Assembly (NCBI GenBank): GCA_965369805.1
Contig: CBDURG010000001.1
Coordinates: forward strand, 1 to 38,257
Length of the DNA: 38,257 nt
Direction: 5' to 3'
From: JAGLRQ01 sp965369805
GTDB taxonomy: Bacteria; Auribacterota; UBA6266
Made by a program: the position numbers and the translations under genes. Below the pieces are notes generated by a model, which did no database searches, was not told the origin of the DNA, and saw only the letters and a program-made list of their open reading frames with translations. Below are positions 14,232 to 22,885 of this stretch, one piece after another (position 1 is the stretch's first letter; each line of letters begins with the position of its first letter).

Positions 14232-16847
14232 TCATTTTTTAATGTCGAGATAGCAAATTGCTTTTTGTTCAAGGACATCCGCGTTCAGGCATATCGGCCG
14301 GCCCGCTTCAATACTGTCGGAATCTATTACTTTTACAGCCTGAGAAAGTAATTTTTCAACAGGTATCAAAGAATCCAGCTTATTTTTAGTGTTATTAAAA
14401 AAACATCTGTTTATCGCGCTGTCTTTTTTCTCCGGAAAAACAGCAAAATATAACATATCTACTTCAACAAGGTCATTAAAAAAATGCGTTCCCAGCGATA
14501 TGTCCGGAATCAGGTTCTCATCCATAGCCGCGACTTCACATATAACAGAAACGGTATCTATCTCCGCGAATGAAACAGGCACGCCTAAAGAAGGCGTGGT
14601 GGTCCCCCATCTTCCCGGGCCGATAAGCATAATTTTGGGGATTTTTCCCTTGTCTTTGAGATGGGTAATCCGGCCGATTAAACGGGCAACGGAATATCTG
14701 TCTGTCATTTTCATTTTACTATAAACTTCAGGAACAACATAAATAATTCTGTCAACTGTCGTAGAAATACTGCTGCCGATAATCGGCCCTCTTGTTTTCA
14801 GCAATATCTGCTCGTCCTTTATAGATACCGGGGCCTTGACTTTCCGCAGGTTTCCTTTTATCTGAAACGGCCTGCATTGAAGCAGGTTTATGTTATAATC
14901 CTGCCGGTCGTCCAGAAAATTCGCCGTGAATTCCACATCCACGGGATGATTATAAGCTTTTTGAAGAATCTTAAGCATTTTCGCCATATCACCGACAAAT
15001 CCTGTTCTTAATAAAAGCTCGTCAAAAGTCAGCACCCATGAGAACACATTTTTTGTTCCGTATTCTCTGGCTTTTCTTTCAACTTCCTTATCACGGGAGG
15101 CAAACATCTTAAGGTCAAATTCAGGCGCTCCCCGCACCACTTCCTCAAAATCTTTTGTTATATAACGGTTGTCATGTAAGTCAAGAACATCCACACAATG
15201 CTGAGAGTACTTTCTAACATCAGCAAGGCTTCCTTCCGGGCGCCTCTCCGGCGCATTTAAAGCCACTAGCCGTGTATAATCATCGTCACTTCTGTCAACA
15301 GCGCGGGTCCCTAAACCAAAAACCAGACGGATCATTCCTTCTTCCGGTTTAATTTCATTGCTCCATACATAGGGATTAAATGAAAACCCAACACCCGCGA
15401 CCTGAGGAAAATACTGAGTACCATATATAGAGCCTGAAACCCTCTGTACTAAAATAGCCATTTGTTCATCCCGGTCCAGCAGGTTCCAGCGCGCCCGGTA
15501 AGCTATCGCCTCTTTGCTCATTGTGCTCGTATAGACTATCCTGACAGCTTCTATAAATTTCTCCAGACGTTCTTCGGGTGTTCCCTGATTCGCGCAAAAA
15601 ACACTCTCGTACTTCCCGGAAAAAGCGTTTCCATACGCGTCCTCAAGAAGGCTTGAAGACCTGACTATAATGGGGGACTGCCCAAAATAATCGAGCATCT
15701 CCGTAAACTGATTTTTAATATAGTCCGGAAACTTACCGGAAAGCATGCGCTGTCTGACTTCCATAAACCCATCAAAAGATGTACCCTCTCTTTTTATTCC
15801 GCGCCTTGCCCACCAACAGCCGTTTTCAATAATATATGTATAAAATACATCTGACCCGATAAAAAACGAATCGTGGCATTCAAGTTTGTCATGTAATTCT
15901 TTATCTTGATTCTTCACTATAGACCGGGCAAGCAGCATCCCGAGAGATTTGCCGCCGATCAGGCCTGTACCTATCATCCGTTTGCCTATACCAACCACAT
16001 CTTTCAGGCTAAAATATTTCTCTATAAGAGACAGAACCCGCGGGTCTCTTGAAACTACCATCCGGACAAGGCGGCTAAACAGGGTTTTTTCTCTTGAGTC
16101 TTCCGGTTTTTCGTCAGTGCCCGAGTCAACAATCTCCTGCGCTTTCGTAAAGCTTCGGGCCCAGATATCGTAGCGGTTTATCGTAAAATCAAGCCACGGC
16201 TGGGAAACTGACCCGAGTATTTCCGCGATTGCCGCGCTCCTTACTTCCGGGATAAACCTGTCACCATTCCACTTATGAGGCATACACATTGTCTTGGAAT
16301 GCCGCTCATACACCTTAAGAGGATAGACATAAAGCTCGCTTTTTCTACGATAAATATCAAGAACCACCTGCGCGGTGCCGTGTATGGCATCAACGGCATA
16401 TGAGGCATGGTGATTCCTTAAAAGCCCGAAATACGCGACCGTGTCAAAGGTATAAAGATAAGGACATGTAAGCATAAAAAAGTTTCCCAGCATACGGTCA
16501 CTGTACCAGTCAACCGCAAGCTCGGAAAGAGAATCAAAAACATAACAGGCGCCATAACCAAATTTTTCGATAACATCAAAAATTTCAGCAATAAATTTTT
16601 CAAAGCCGGCATCCGGATGAATTTCATAAACATGAGCAGGAACACCCTTGGGAATAAGATACTCATGAGCGGCAAAGCGAAAATAAATTAGAGCCCGGCC
16701 CTGCACGTGAGCCTTTTCGCAGAAAGGATGAACAAATGGAATATAATCCCCTACAGCATCTACCTGGAAAACAACATTATCACCCGGACATATCCCCTGC
16801 AGGATACTATCCAAATCCGGAAGCCCTGTACTAAAGTTTTTATCCAT
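14232..16847 (-). CDS. Degenerate KaiC-like/PPDK_N (PEP-pyruvate-binding) fusion protein
   Basis: An 871-residue protein of three parts. Residues 1-235 resemble a RecA/KaiC-type domain (TGLPDLDSILQGICPGD, later ACYVFDSLSELAVDW), but the Walker A loop is lost: no GxGKT follows PGDNVVFQVD. Residues about 285-665 are an ATP-grasp PPDK_N domain as in PEP synthase, with GGKSLG (298-303), VRSSSLLED (395-403) and the closing LLQCRPFQ (655-662). The last 200 residues (GPGRWGTTTPSLGVPVSFAEID) are a separate conserved-looking domain. The phosphohistidine and PEP-utilising TIM-barrel domains of real PEP synthase are absent, so it cannot run that reaction alone. Its place, 11 bases after gltD and 10 before the ANTAR gene, suggests a sensor or kinase-like partner. 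Confidence 0.8.
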   Translation of the reverse strand: MDKNFSTGLPDLDSILQGICPGDNVVFQVDAVGDYIPFVHPFCEKAHVQGRALIYFRFAAHEYLIPKGVPAHVYEIHPDAGFEKFIAEIFDVIEKFGYGACYVFDSLSELAVDWYSDRMLGNFFMLTCPYLYTFDTVAYFGLLRNHHASYAVDAIHGTAQVVLDIYRRKSELYVYPLKVYERHSKTMCMPHKWNGDRFIPEVRSAAIAEILGSVSQPWLDFTINRYDIWARSFTKAQEIVDSGTDEKPEDSREKTLFSRLVRMVVSRDPRVLSLIEKYFSLKDVVGIGKRMIGTGLIGGKSLGMLLARSIVKNQDKELHDKLECHDSFFIGSDVFYTYIIENGCWWARRGIKREGTSFDGFMEVRQRMLSGKFPDYIKNQFTEMLDYFGQSPIIVRSSSLLEDAYGNAFSGKYESVFCANQGTPEERLEKFIEAVRIVYTSTMSKEAIAYRARWNLLDRDEQMAILVQRVSGSIYGTQYFPQVAGVGFSFNPYVWSNEIKPEEGMIRLVFGLGTRAVDRSDDDYTRLVALNAPERRPEGSLADVRKYSQHCVDVLDLHDNRYITKDFEEVVRGAPEFDLKMFASRDKEVERKAREYGTKNVFSWVLTFDELLLRTGFVGDMAKMLKILQKAYNHPVDVEFTANFLDDRQDYNINLLQCRPFQIKGNLRKVKAPVSIKDEQILLKTRGPIIGSSISTTVDRIIYVVPEVYSKMKMTDRYSVARLIGRITHLKDKGKIPKIMLIGPGRWGTTTPSLGVPVSFAEIDTVSVICEVAAMDENLIPDISLGTHFFNDLVEVDMLYFAVFPEKKDSAINRCFFNNTKNKLDSLIPVEKLLSQAVKVIDSDSIEAGRPICLNADVLEQKAICYLDIKK

Positions 16848-16858
16848 ACAAACACACT

Positions 16859-18280
16859 TTACCCTAAAAGAAATCTATCAATTGCTTCCGCGCATCTTCT
16901 GCCTTCATTAATAGCCCATACAACAAGAGACTGGCCCCTTCTCATATCACCGGCAGAAAAAACATTTTTTACGGAAGTTATAAAATTTTCATTGGTTTTT
17001 ACATTTCCACGCTCATCTTTTTCAACACCCAGATTATCAACCAACCCGTTATGCAAAGGATGTAAGAAACCCGCGGCAAGGACTACAAGGCCGGCATCAA
17101 TTTCAAACTCGCTGTCCGGGATTTCTTTCATTAATGAACACCCTTGTTTATCAGCTTTTGAAAATTCAACTTTCTTACAGATAATCTTGCTAACCCGGCC
17201 ATTTTTGCCTACAAATTTTTTAGTTAACAGAGACCAATACCTTTCTCCCCCCTCTTCATGGCTGGTGGACGTTTTTAACATCATGGGATAGGACGGCCAG
17301 GGATAGTCATCAGTACGGCACCCCTCCGGTTTTGGCATAATCTCTATCTGAACAACACAATTTGCTCCCTGCCGATGTGCCGTTCCAACACAATCCGAAC
17401 CCGTATCCCCGCCGCCGATAACAACTACCCTTTTGCCCTTCGCGTCTATTAACTCTTCCGAAAAGTTTTCTCCTGAAACCCTTTTATTCTGCTGTGTCAG
17501 ATAATCCATCGCGAAATGAATACCTTTTAGTTCCCTTCCTTCTATTTCTAAATCTCTGGGAACCCGGGAACCACCGGCAAGACAAACAGCATCAAATTCT
17601 TTAAGCAGCTTAGAGACTCCATAATCAATTCCAACATTAACACCGGTAATAAACTTAATTCCTTCTTTCTCCAAGATATTTATACGTCTGTCTAAAATCC
17701 ACTTTTCAAGCTTAAAATCAGGAATTCCATATCTTAGTATCCCCCCTGCCTTTTTAGCTTTTTCAAAAACGACTACACTATGTCCATATCTGTTAAGTTG
17801 ATCCGCGCTCGAGATTCCTGCCGGGCCTGAACCCACCACAGCAATTTTTTTGCCGGTTCTGGATTCAGATACTCTCTGTTTTACAAATCCTTTTTCAAAA
17901 GCATACTCAATAATCGCAAGCTCGTTTTCCCTTACAGTTACCGGATCATCATTTGCTCCCAACACACACGCGTATTCACACGCGGCCGGGCAAACTCTCC
18001 CGGTTATTTCCGGCAGATTATTCATTGCGTCAAGAAGTCTATATGCCTTTTCCCAATGTCCATGGAACATAAGATCATTCCATTCCGGGACATAGTTTCC
18101 AACAGGACAAGCCCAATTACAAAAAGGAATCCCGCAATCCATGCAGCGGGATGCCTGTTCCATCGATTTCTTATCGGAGGGTATTTGAAATACCTCCCTA
18201 TAATCTTTAACACGTTCACAGACAGGCCTGAAGTCTGAAGTTTGCCGTTTAAATTTTAAAAACCCTTTTGGATCACCCAT
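16859..18280 (-). CDS. gltD: Glutamate synthase small subunit
   Basis: A 473-residue beta subunit of NADPH-dependent glutamate synthase, which brings electrons from NADPH via FAD to the large subunit. The N-terminal part carries the Cys pattern for the 4Fe-4S clusters (Cys46, 49, 54, 58 and the later CPAACEYAC). FAD binds at VVGSGPAGISSADQL and NADPH at VVVIGGGDTGSDCVG. The C-terminal SAGDMRRGQSLVVWAI is the FAD closing motif. Its ATG lies eight bases inside gltB, so the subunits are coupled. Confidence 0.97.
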   Translation of the reverse strand: MGDPKGFLKFKRQTSDFRPVCERVKDYREVFQIPSDKKSMEQASRCMDCGIPFCNWACPVGNYVPEWNDLMFHGHWEKAYRLLDAMNNLPEITGRVCPAACEYACVLGANDDPVTVRENELAIIEYAFEKGFVKQRVSESRTGKKIAVVGSGPAGISSADQLNRYGHSVVVFEKAKKAGGILRYGIPDFKLEKWILDRRINILEKEGIKFITGVNVGIDYGVSKLLKEFDAVCLAGGSRVPRDLEIEGRELKGIHFAMDYLTQQNKRVSGENFSEELIDAKGKRVVVIGGGDTGSDCVGTAHRQGANCVVQIEIMPKPEGCRTDDYPWPSYPMMLKTSTSHEEGGERYWSLLTKKFVGKNGRVSKIICKKVEFSKADKQGCSLMKEIPDSEFEIDAGLVVLAAGFLHPLHNGLVDNLGVEKDERGNVKTNENFITSVKNVFSAGDMRRGQSLVVWAINEGRRCAEAIDRFLLG

Positions 18281-21200
18281 CGGATATCTCTGTTAGCCCC
18301 AATTTTTCGTCTGTTTTTTTAGTTTCTAAAATCCGCTTGTATTCAACGGGAATTATCTTAACAAAACTTTTCAAACTCTTCTTAAAATCCCCCAAAATCA
18401 TTTCTGCCTTTTCGCTTTGAGTATATTTATAATGATTATGAACAAGTTCATGTATCGCTGCCTCATCCTCATCATCAATCACATCAATGTTAACCATATT
18501 TATATTGCATCTGCTTTCAATCATGTTGTCTTCATCAAAGACATATGCAATACCTCCAGACATACCCGCGGCAAAGTTTCTACCGGTTTTTCCCAATATC
18601 ACAATTCTCCCACCCGTCATGTATTCACAGCCGTGGTCCCCAACACCCTCAACAACAGCGTTAACTCCCGAGTTTCTGACACAAAATCTTTCACCGGCTA
18701 TACCTCTTATATATACCTCACCGCTTATAGCTCCATAAAAACTCGTATTGCCTACTATAATATTTTCGTGAGCTTTGTATTTAGAACGCCTATCCGGATA
18801 AATAATTATCTTCCCGCCTGAAATACCTTTGCCTATGTAATCATTGGTTATCCCTTCCAGCTCAAAAGTAACACCCTTTGTAAGCCAGGCTCCGAAACTC
18901 TGGCCTGCCACACCAGTGAATTTAAAATAAATAGTGTCGTTCGGAAGGCCTTCTTCACCGTAAATCCTGCAAATTTCCCCACTCAACATTGCCCCGGTAG
19001 ATCTATTAGTATTGCAAACGCTAATCTCTTCGCGCGTCTGTTCCCTGTTCAACAGGCTTCTGCGCGCCAGTTTGATAAGCCTGCGATCGAGGACATTATC
19101 AATACCATGATTTTGCCGTCTTTTGCAAAACGTATCTACATCCTTTTTAACATCAGGTTTATACAAAATATTTGAAAAATCAATCTGTAAAGCTTTCCAT
19201 GGAATTATATTCTTGTTTACTTCCAAGAAATCCGTTCTACCAATCATATCATCCAAATTTCTTATTCCAAGAGAAGCCATAATTTCACGAAGTTCCTGGG
19301 CAACAAAGTTCATATAAGTAACAATGTATTCCGGCCTTCCGCGAAACCTGCTCTGTAAAATAGGATCTTGAGTGGCTACACCCATAGAACAGTTATTTAA
19401 ATGGCAATGTCTTAACATTACACAACCAAGAATAACCAGGCAGGCAGAACAAGTTCCATACTCCTCCGCGCCAAGAAGAGCCGCTATAGCAATATCCCTT
19501 CCGGTTCTTATTTGTCCGTCAGTCTGCAAAACTACTCTGCCTCGAAGATTATTTAAAACAAGGGTCTGATGAGTTTCTGACAGGCCAAGTTCCCACGGAA
19601 GGCCCGCGTGCATTATTGAGCTTCGCGGAGATGCTCCTGTCCCGCCATCACTACCGGAGATTAGAATCATATCCGCGCGTCCTTTCGCAACGCCTGCCGC
19701 GACAGTTCCAACTCCGATTTCGGAAACAAGTTTTACACTTATCCGAGCTCTCGGATTTACATTTTTCAGATCAAAAATTAGCTGTGCAAGATCTTCAATC
19801 GAATATATGTCATGATGAGGCGGCGGTGAAATAAGTGTCACACCCGGGGTAGTATATCTCGTACTTGCTATTGTCACACTAACTTTATGGCCCGGAAGCT
19901 GGCCTCCTTCGCCCGGCTTAGCCCCTTGAGCGATTTTTATCTGTAATTCATCAGCATTAACCAGATAGTTTGTTGAAACACCGAATCTGCCGGAAGCAAT
20001 CTGTTTTATCGCGCTTCTTTTTGAATGTCCGCTACGAAGAGATACAAATCTTGATGGATCCTCCCCTCCTTCACCAGTGTTGGATTTCCCTCCAATCCTG
20101 TTCATCGCAAGGGCAATGCTTTCATGGGCATCCTTACTTATTGAGCCAAAGCTCATAGCGCCTGTAACAAATCGGCTGAAGATATTATGTATTGACTCAA
20201 CTTCATCTATCGAAACAGGTTTAACCTTTGTGAATTTCAACAAACTTCTTAAGGTCGCGGGGTTATTTGACTGATCATTTATTAAACAAGAAAACTCTTT
20301 ATATTTATCATAATCATCGTGTTTCGCGGCATCCTGGAGAGCCGCAATGCTTTCCGGATTCCACAGGTGAAACTCACCGTCTTTCTTCCATTGATAAACT
20401 CCTCCTACAGGCAGCAGTTTTGAATTCCCGCCTCTTACGCGATAAGCATCCCTGTGCCGGGTCAAGGTTTCCTTCGCGATTACCTCTATACCTGCCCCTT
20501 CAATACGAGACACTGTCCCGGTAAAACATTTCTCTATAATTTCTTTATCTAACCCAAGTGCTTCAAATATTTGCGCTCCCCTGTAACTGCGTAAAGTTGA
20601 GATACCCATTTTTGAAAGAATTTTTAATATACCTTTCTTAAGCGCGTTGATGTAATTTTTCTTTGCCACTTCTATTTCTGTATCCAGCATACCGTCCCTA
20701 ATCATATATTCAATGGAATCAAACGCCATATATGGGTTAACACAGCCCGCGCCAAACGCGAACAGGAGGGAAAAATGATGAACATCCCTTGGCTCTCCGC
20801 TCTCTAAAATTAGAGCAATCTGAGATCGGGATCCTTGCTTTACCAAATACTGATGAACAGCTCCCACAGCTATTAATGCCGGTATGGCGGCATAATCCTT
20901 ATTCACACCTCTGTCACTTAAAATTATAAAAGTATTGTTTTCCTTTATAGCCGCGGCAGCCTCAAGACAAATTCTCTCGAGAGTTTCTTGAAAAGAGCTT
21001 TCATCTTTAGATTTAAAAAGAATCGAAATTGTTTTTGAACAAAATCCTTTTTGATTAATTTTTCTAATCCTTTCCAAATCCGCGTTTGAAAGTATAGGAT
21101 GTTTAAGCTTCAATTTGCCGCAATGCAACGGTGTTTCATCAAGAAGATTCCTTCTTGTTCCCATGTAACATTCCAGGCTCATGACAAGTTCTTCGCGTAT

Positions 21201-22802
21201 AGGGTCAATCGGCGGATTTGTCACTTGAGCAAACAATTGTTTAAAATAATTATAAACAAGCTGCGGTCTCTTGGACAGGACCGCGTGCGGAGTATCATTA
21301 CCCATAGAGCCTATCGCTTCTCCACCGTTTTCGGCCATGGGCTTAATGATAAATTTTAAATCTTCTCTTGTATAACCAAATGCTTTGAGAAGGGGAATAA
21401 CATCTTTATTTCCCTTTTTGTTATAATCCGGTTCAGGCAAATCTTCAATTCTGACCATATTTTTTTTAAGCCAACTACCATAAGGTTTGCCTGAAGAAAC
21501 TTCTTCTTTCAGCTCTTTATTATCAACTACTTTCTTTTTTCCGGTATCTACATAAAGCATTTTGCCGGGTTCAAGCCTCCCTGAAACCTTAATGTCACCG
21601 GGATCTATATCAAGAACACCAACCTCTGAAGCCATTACTAATAAATCATTTCTCGTAATAATATACCTCGCGGGCCTGAGTCCGTTCCTGTCAAGAACCG
21701 CGCCCAGACAAGTCCCATCCGTAAAAGCAACGGCAGCGGGGCCATCCCATGGTTCCATCAGGCAGGCATGATATTGATAAAAAGCCCTAAGCTTCTCGTC
21801 CATAAACGCGTCCTGTTCCCAGGCTGAAGGAATTAACATCATCATGGCATGCGGTAAAGATCTGCCTGATAGGATCAGCAATTCAAAAACGTTGTCCAAA
21901 ACCGCGGAATCACTGCCGCCGGGAACAATTACAGGTTTTATTTTCTCAATATCTTCCCCGAAATAACTGCTGTTTAACAGCCCTTCCTTCGCACGCATCC
22001 AATTAACATTGCCGCGAAGTGTATTTATTTCACCATTGTGGGCAAGAAATCTGAAAGGCTGGGATAAATCCCAGGAAGGAAAAGTATTTGTACTGTATCT
22101 TGAATGAACAATACACAATGAACTCGCGAGCTTTTCATCTCCCAGATCAGGAAAAAACTTTTCAAGCTGAGAAGGCATGAGAAGCCCTTTATAGATAAAG
22201 GTACGGCAGGAAATATTGGTAATATAAAAAAAAGCCTTCTGCTTCAGTTTTGAATTTCTTATAACATTTTCCACATATTTTCTTATTAAATAAAGTTTTC
22301 TTTCAAAATCCAGCGTGTCTTTTATGTTTTCGTTCCGGGAAATAAATATTTGCTCTATTACCGGCCTTATCTCCTTTGCGGTTTTACCTATAACAGATTC
22401 ATCAACAGGCACTTCTCTCCAGCCAAGAACTTTCTGTCCCAATTCTTCAACCGCTTTACTGAAAAGCTTCTTGCAGAAAATACGTTCCTTTTTATCAACA
22501 GGAAGGAAAATAAGTCCGGTACCGTAACTGCCGGGAGGAGGCAGGCCTATCTTCATTTCACCGCATTTTTCGACAAAAAAATCATGCGGTATCTGTATAA
22601 GAATTCCCGCTCCATCCCCTGTCTTTGGATCCGAACCTGTCGCGCCGCGGTGTGACAGGCGCTTTAAAACCTTTAACCCCTGGACTATAATTTCATGGGT
22701 TTTTTTACCTTTAACATTGCACACAAAACCGACCCCGCAGCTGTCATGTTCAAACCGCGGATCGTAAAGCCCCTGCTTTTTGAAAAACTGATTCTCTTCC
22801 AT
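18273..22802 (-). CDS. gltB: Glutamate synthase large subunit
   Basis: A 1509-residue alpha subunit that turns glutamine and 2-oxoglutarate into two glutamates. The class II glutaminase begins at Cys22 (DSCGVGF) after a 21-residue propeptide that must be removed. The central domain and FMN barrel follow (GEGGEDPSRF, KPGEGGQLPGHKV, SGSDGGTGASPRSS), then the 3Fe-4S cysteines in GCVMLRHCHLNNCSMG and the C-terminal beta-helix (GMSGGIAYVFDE). Full length. No Shine-Dalgarno is visible before the ATG. A hairpin separates it from glnN, so its level may be set by read-through. Confidence 0.97.
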   Translation of the reverse strand: MEENQFFKKQGLYDPRFEHDSCGVGFVCNVKGKKTHEIIVQGLKVLKRLSHRGATGSDPKTGDGAGILIQIPHDFFVEKCGEMKIGLPPPGSYGTGLIFLPVDKKERIFCKKLFSKAVEELGQKVLGWREVPVDESVIGKTAKEIRPVIEQIFISRNENIKDTLDFERKLYLIRKYVENVIRNSKLKQKAFFYITNISCRTFIYKGLLMPSQLEKFFPDLGDEKLASSLCIVHSRYSTNTFPSWDLSQPFRFLAHNGEINTLRGNVNWMRAKEGLLNSSYFGEDIEKIKPVIVPGGSDSAVLDNVFELLILSGRSLPHAMMMLIPSAWEQDAFMDEKLRAFYQYHACLMEPWDGPAAVAFTDGTCLGAVLDRNGLRPARYIITRNDLLVMASEVGVLDIDPGDIKVSGRLEPGKMLYVDTGKKKVVDNKELKEEVSSGKPYGSWLKKNMVRIEDLPEPDYNKKGNKDVIPLLKAFGYTREDLKFIIKPMAENGGEAIGSMGNDTPHAVLSKRPQLVYNYFKQLFAQVTNPPIDPIREELVMSLECYMGTRRNLLDETPLHCGKLKLKHPILSNADLERIRKINQKGFCSKTISILFKSKDESSFQETLERICLEAAAAIKENNTFIILSDRGVNKDYAAIPALIAVGAVHQYLVKQGSRSQIALILESGEPRDVHHFSLLFAFGAGCVNPYMAFDSIEYMIRDGMLDTEIEVAKKNYINALKKGILKILSKMGISTLRSYRGAQIFEALGLDKEIIEKCFTGTVSRIEGAGIEVIAKETLTRHRDAYRVRGGNSKLLPVGGVYQWKKDGEFHLWNPESIAALQDAAKHDDYDKYKEFSCLINDQSNNPATLRSLLKFTKVKPVSIDEVESIHNIFSRFVTGAMSFGSISKDAHESIALAMNRIGGKSNTGEGGEDPSRFVSLRSGHSKRSAIKQIASGRFGVSTNYLVNADELQIKIAQGAKPGEGGQLPGHKVSVTIASTRYTTPGVTLISPPPHHDIYSIEDLAQLIFDLKNVNPRARISVKLVSEIGVGTVAAGVAKGRADMILISGSDGGTGASPRSSIMHAGLPWELGLSETHQTLVLNNLRGRVVLQTDGQIRTGRDIAIAALLGAEEYGTCSACLVILGCVMLRHCHLNNCSMGVATQDPILQSRFRGRPEYIVTYMNFVAQELREIMASLGIRNLDDMIGRTDFLEVNKNIIPWKALQIDFSNILYKPDVKKDVDTFCKRRQNHGIDNVLDRRLIKLARRSLLNREQTREEISVCNTNRSTGAMLSGEICRIYGEEGLPNDTIYFKFTGVAGQSFGAWLTKGVTFELEGITNDYIGKGISGGKIIIYPDRRSKYKAHENIIVGNTSFYGAISGEVYIRGIAGERFCVRNSGVNAVVEGVGDHGCEYMTGGRIVILGKTGRNFAAGMSGGIAYVFDEDNMIESRCNINMVNIDVIDDEDEAAIHELVHNHYKYTQSEKAEMILGDFKKSLKSFVKIIPVEYKRILETKKTDEKLGLTEISDG

Positions 22803-22831
22803 ATTAATATTTTCACTTAGCGTTTACACAA

Positions 22832-22867
22832 AAGTTACGGCACCGCCAAAAAGAGGTGCCGCAACTT
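22832..22867 (-). terminator. Hairpin between glnN and gltB, partial terminator
   Basis: A 13-base stem with one wobble (AAGTTGCGGCACC/GGTGCCGTAACTT) and a ten-base loop is followed on the minus strand by only a short T run. It may thin transcription into gltB or protect the glnN message. Confidence 0.65.
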
Positions 22868-22885
22868 CCAACTTTGCTATTTTTA

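Noticed and set aside
14232..16847. Functional PEP synthase or pyruvate phosphate dikinase
   Set aside because: The phosphohistidine swivel and the C-terminal TIM-barrel domains are absent; only the ATP-grasp part is present.
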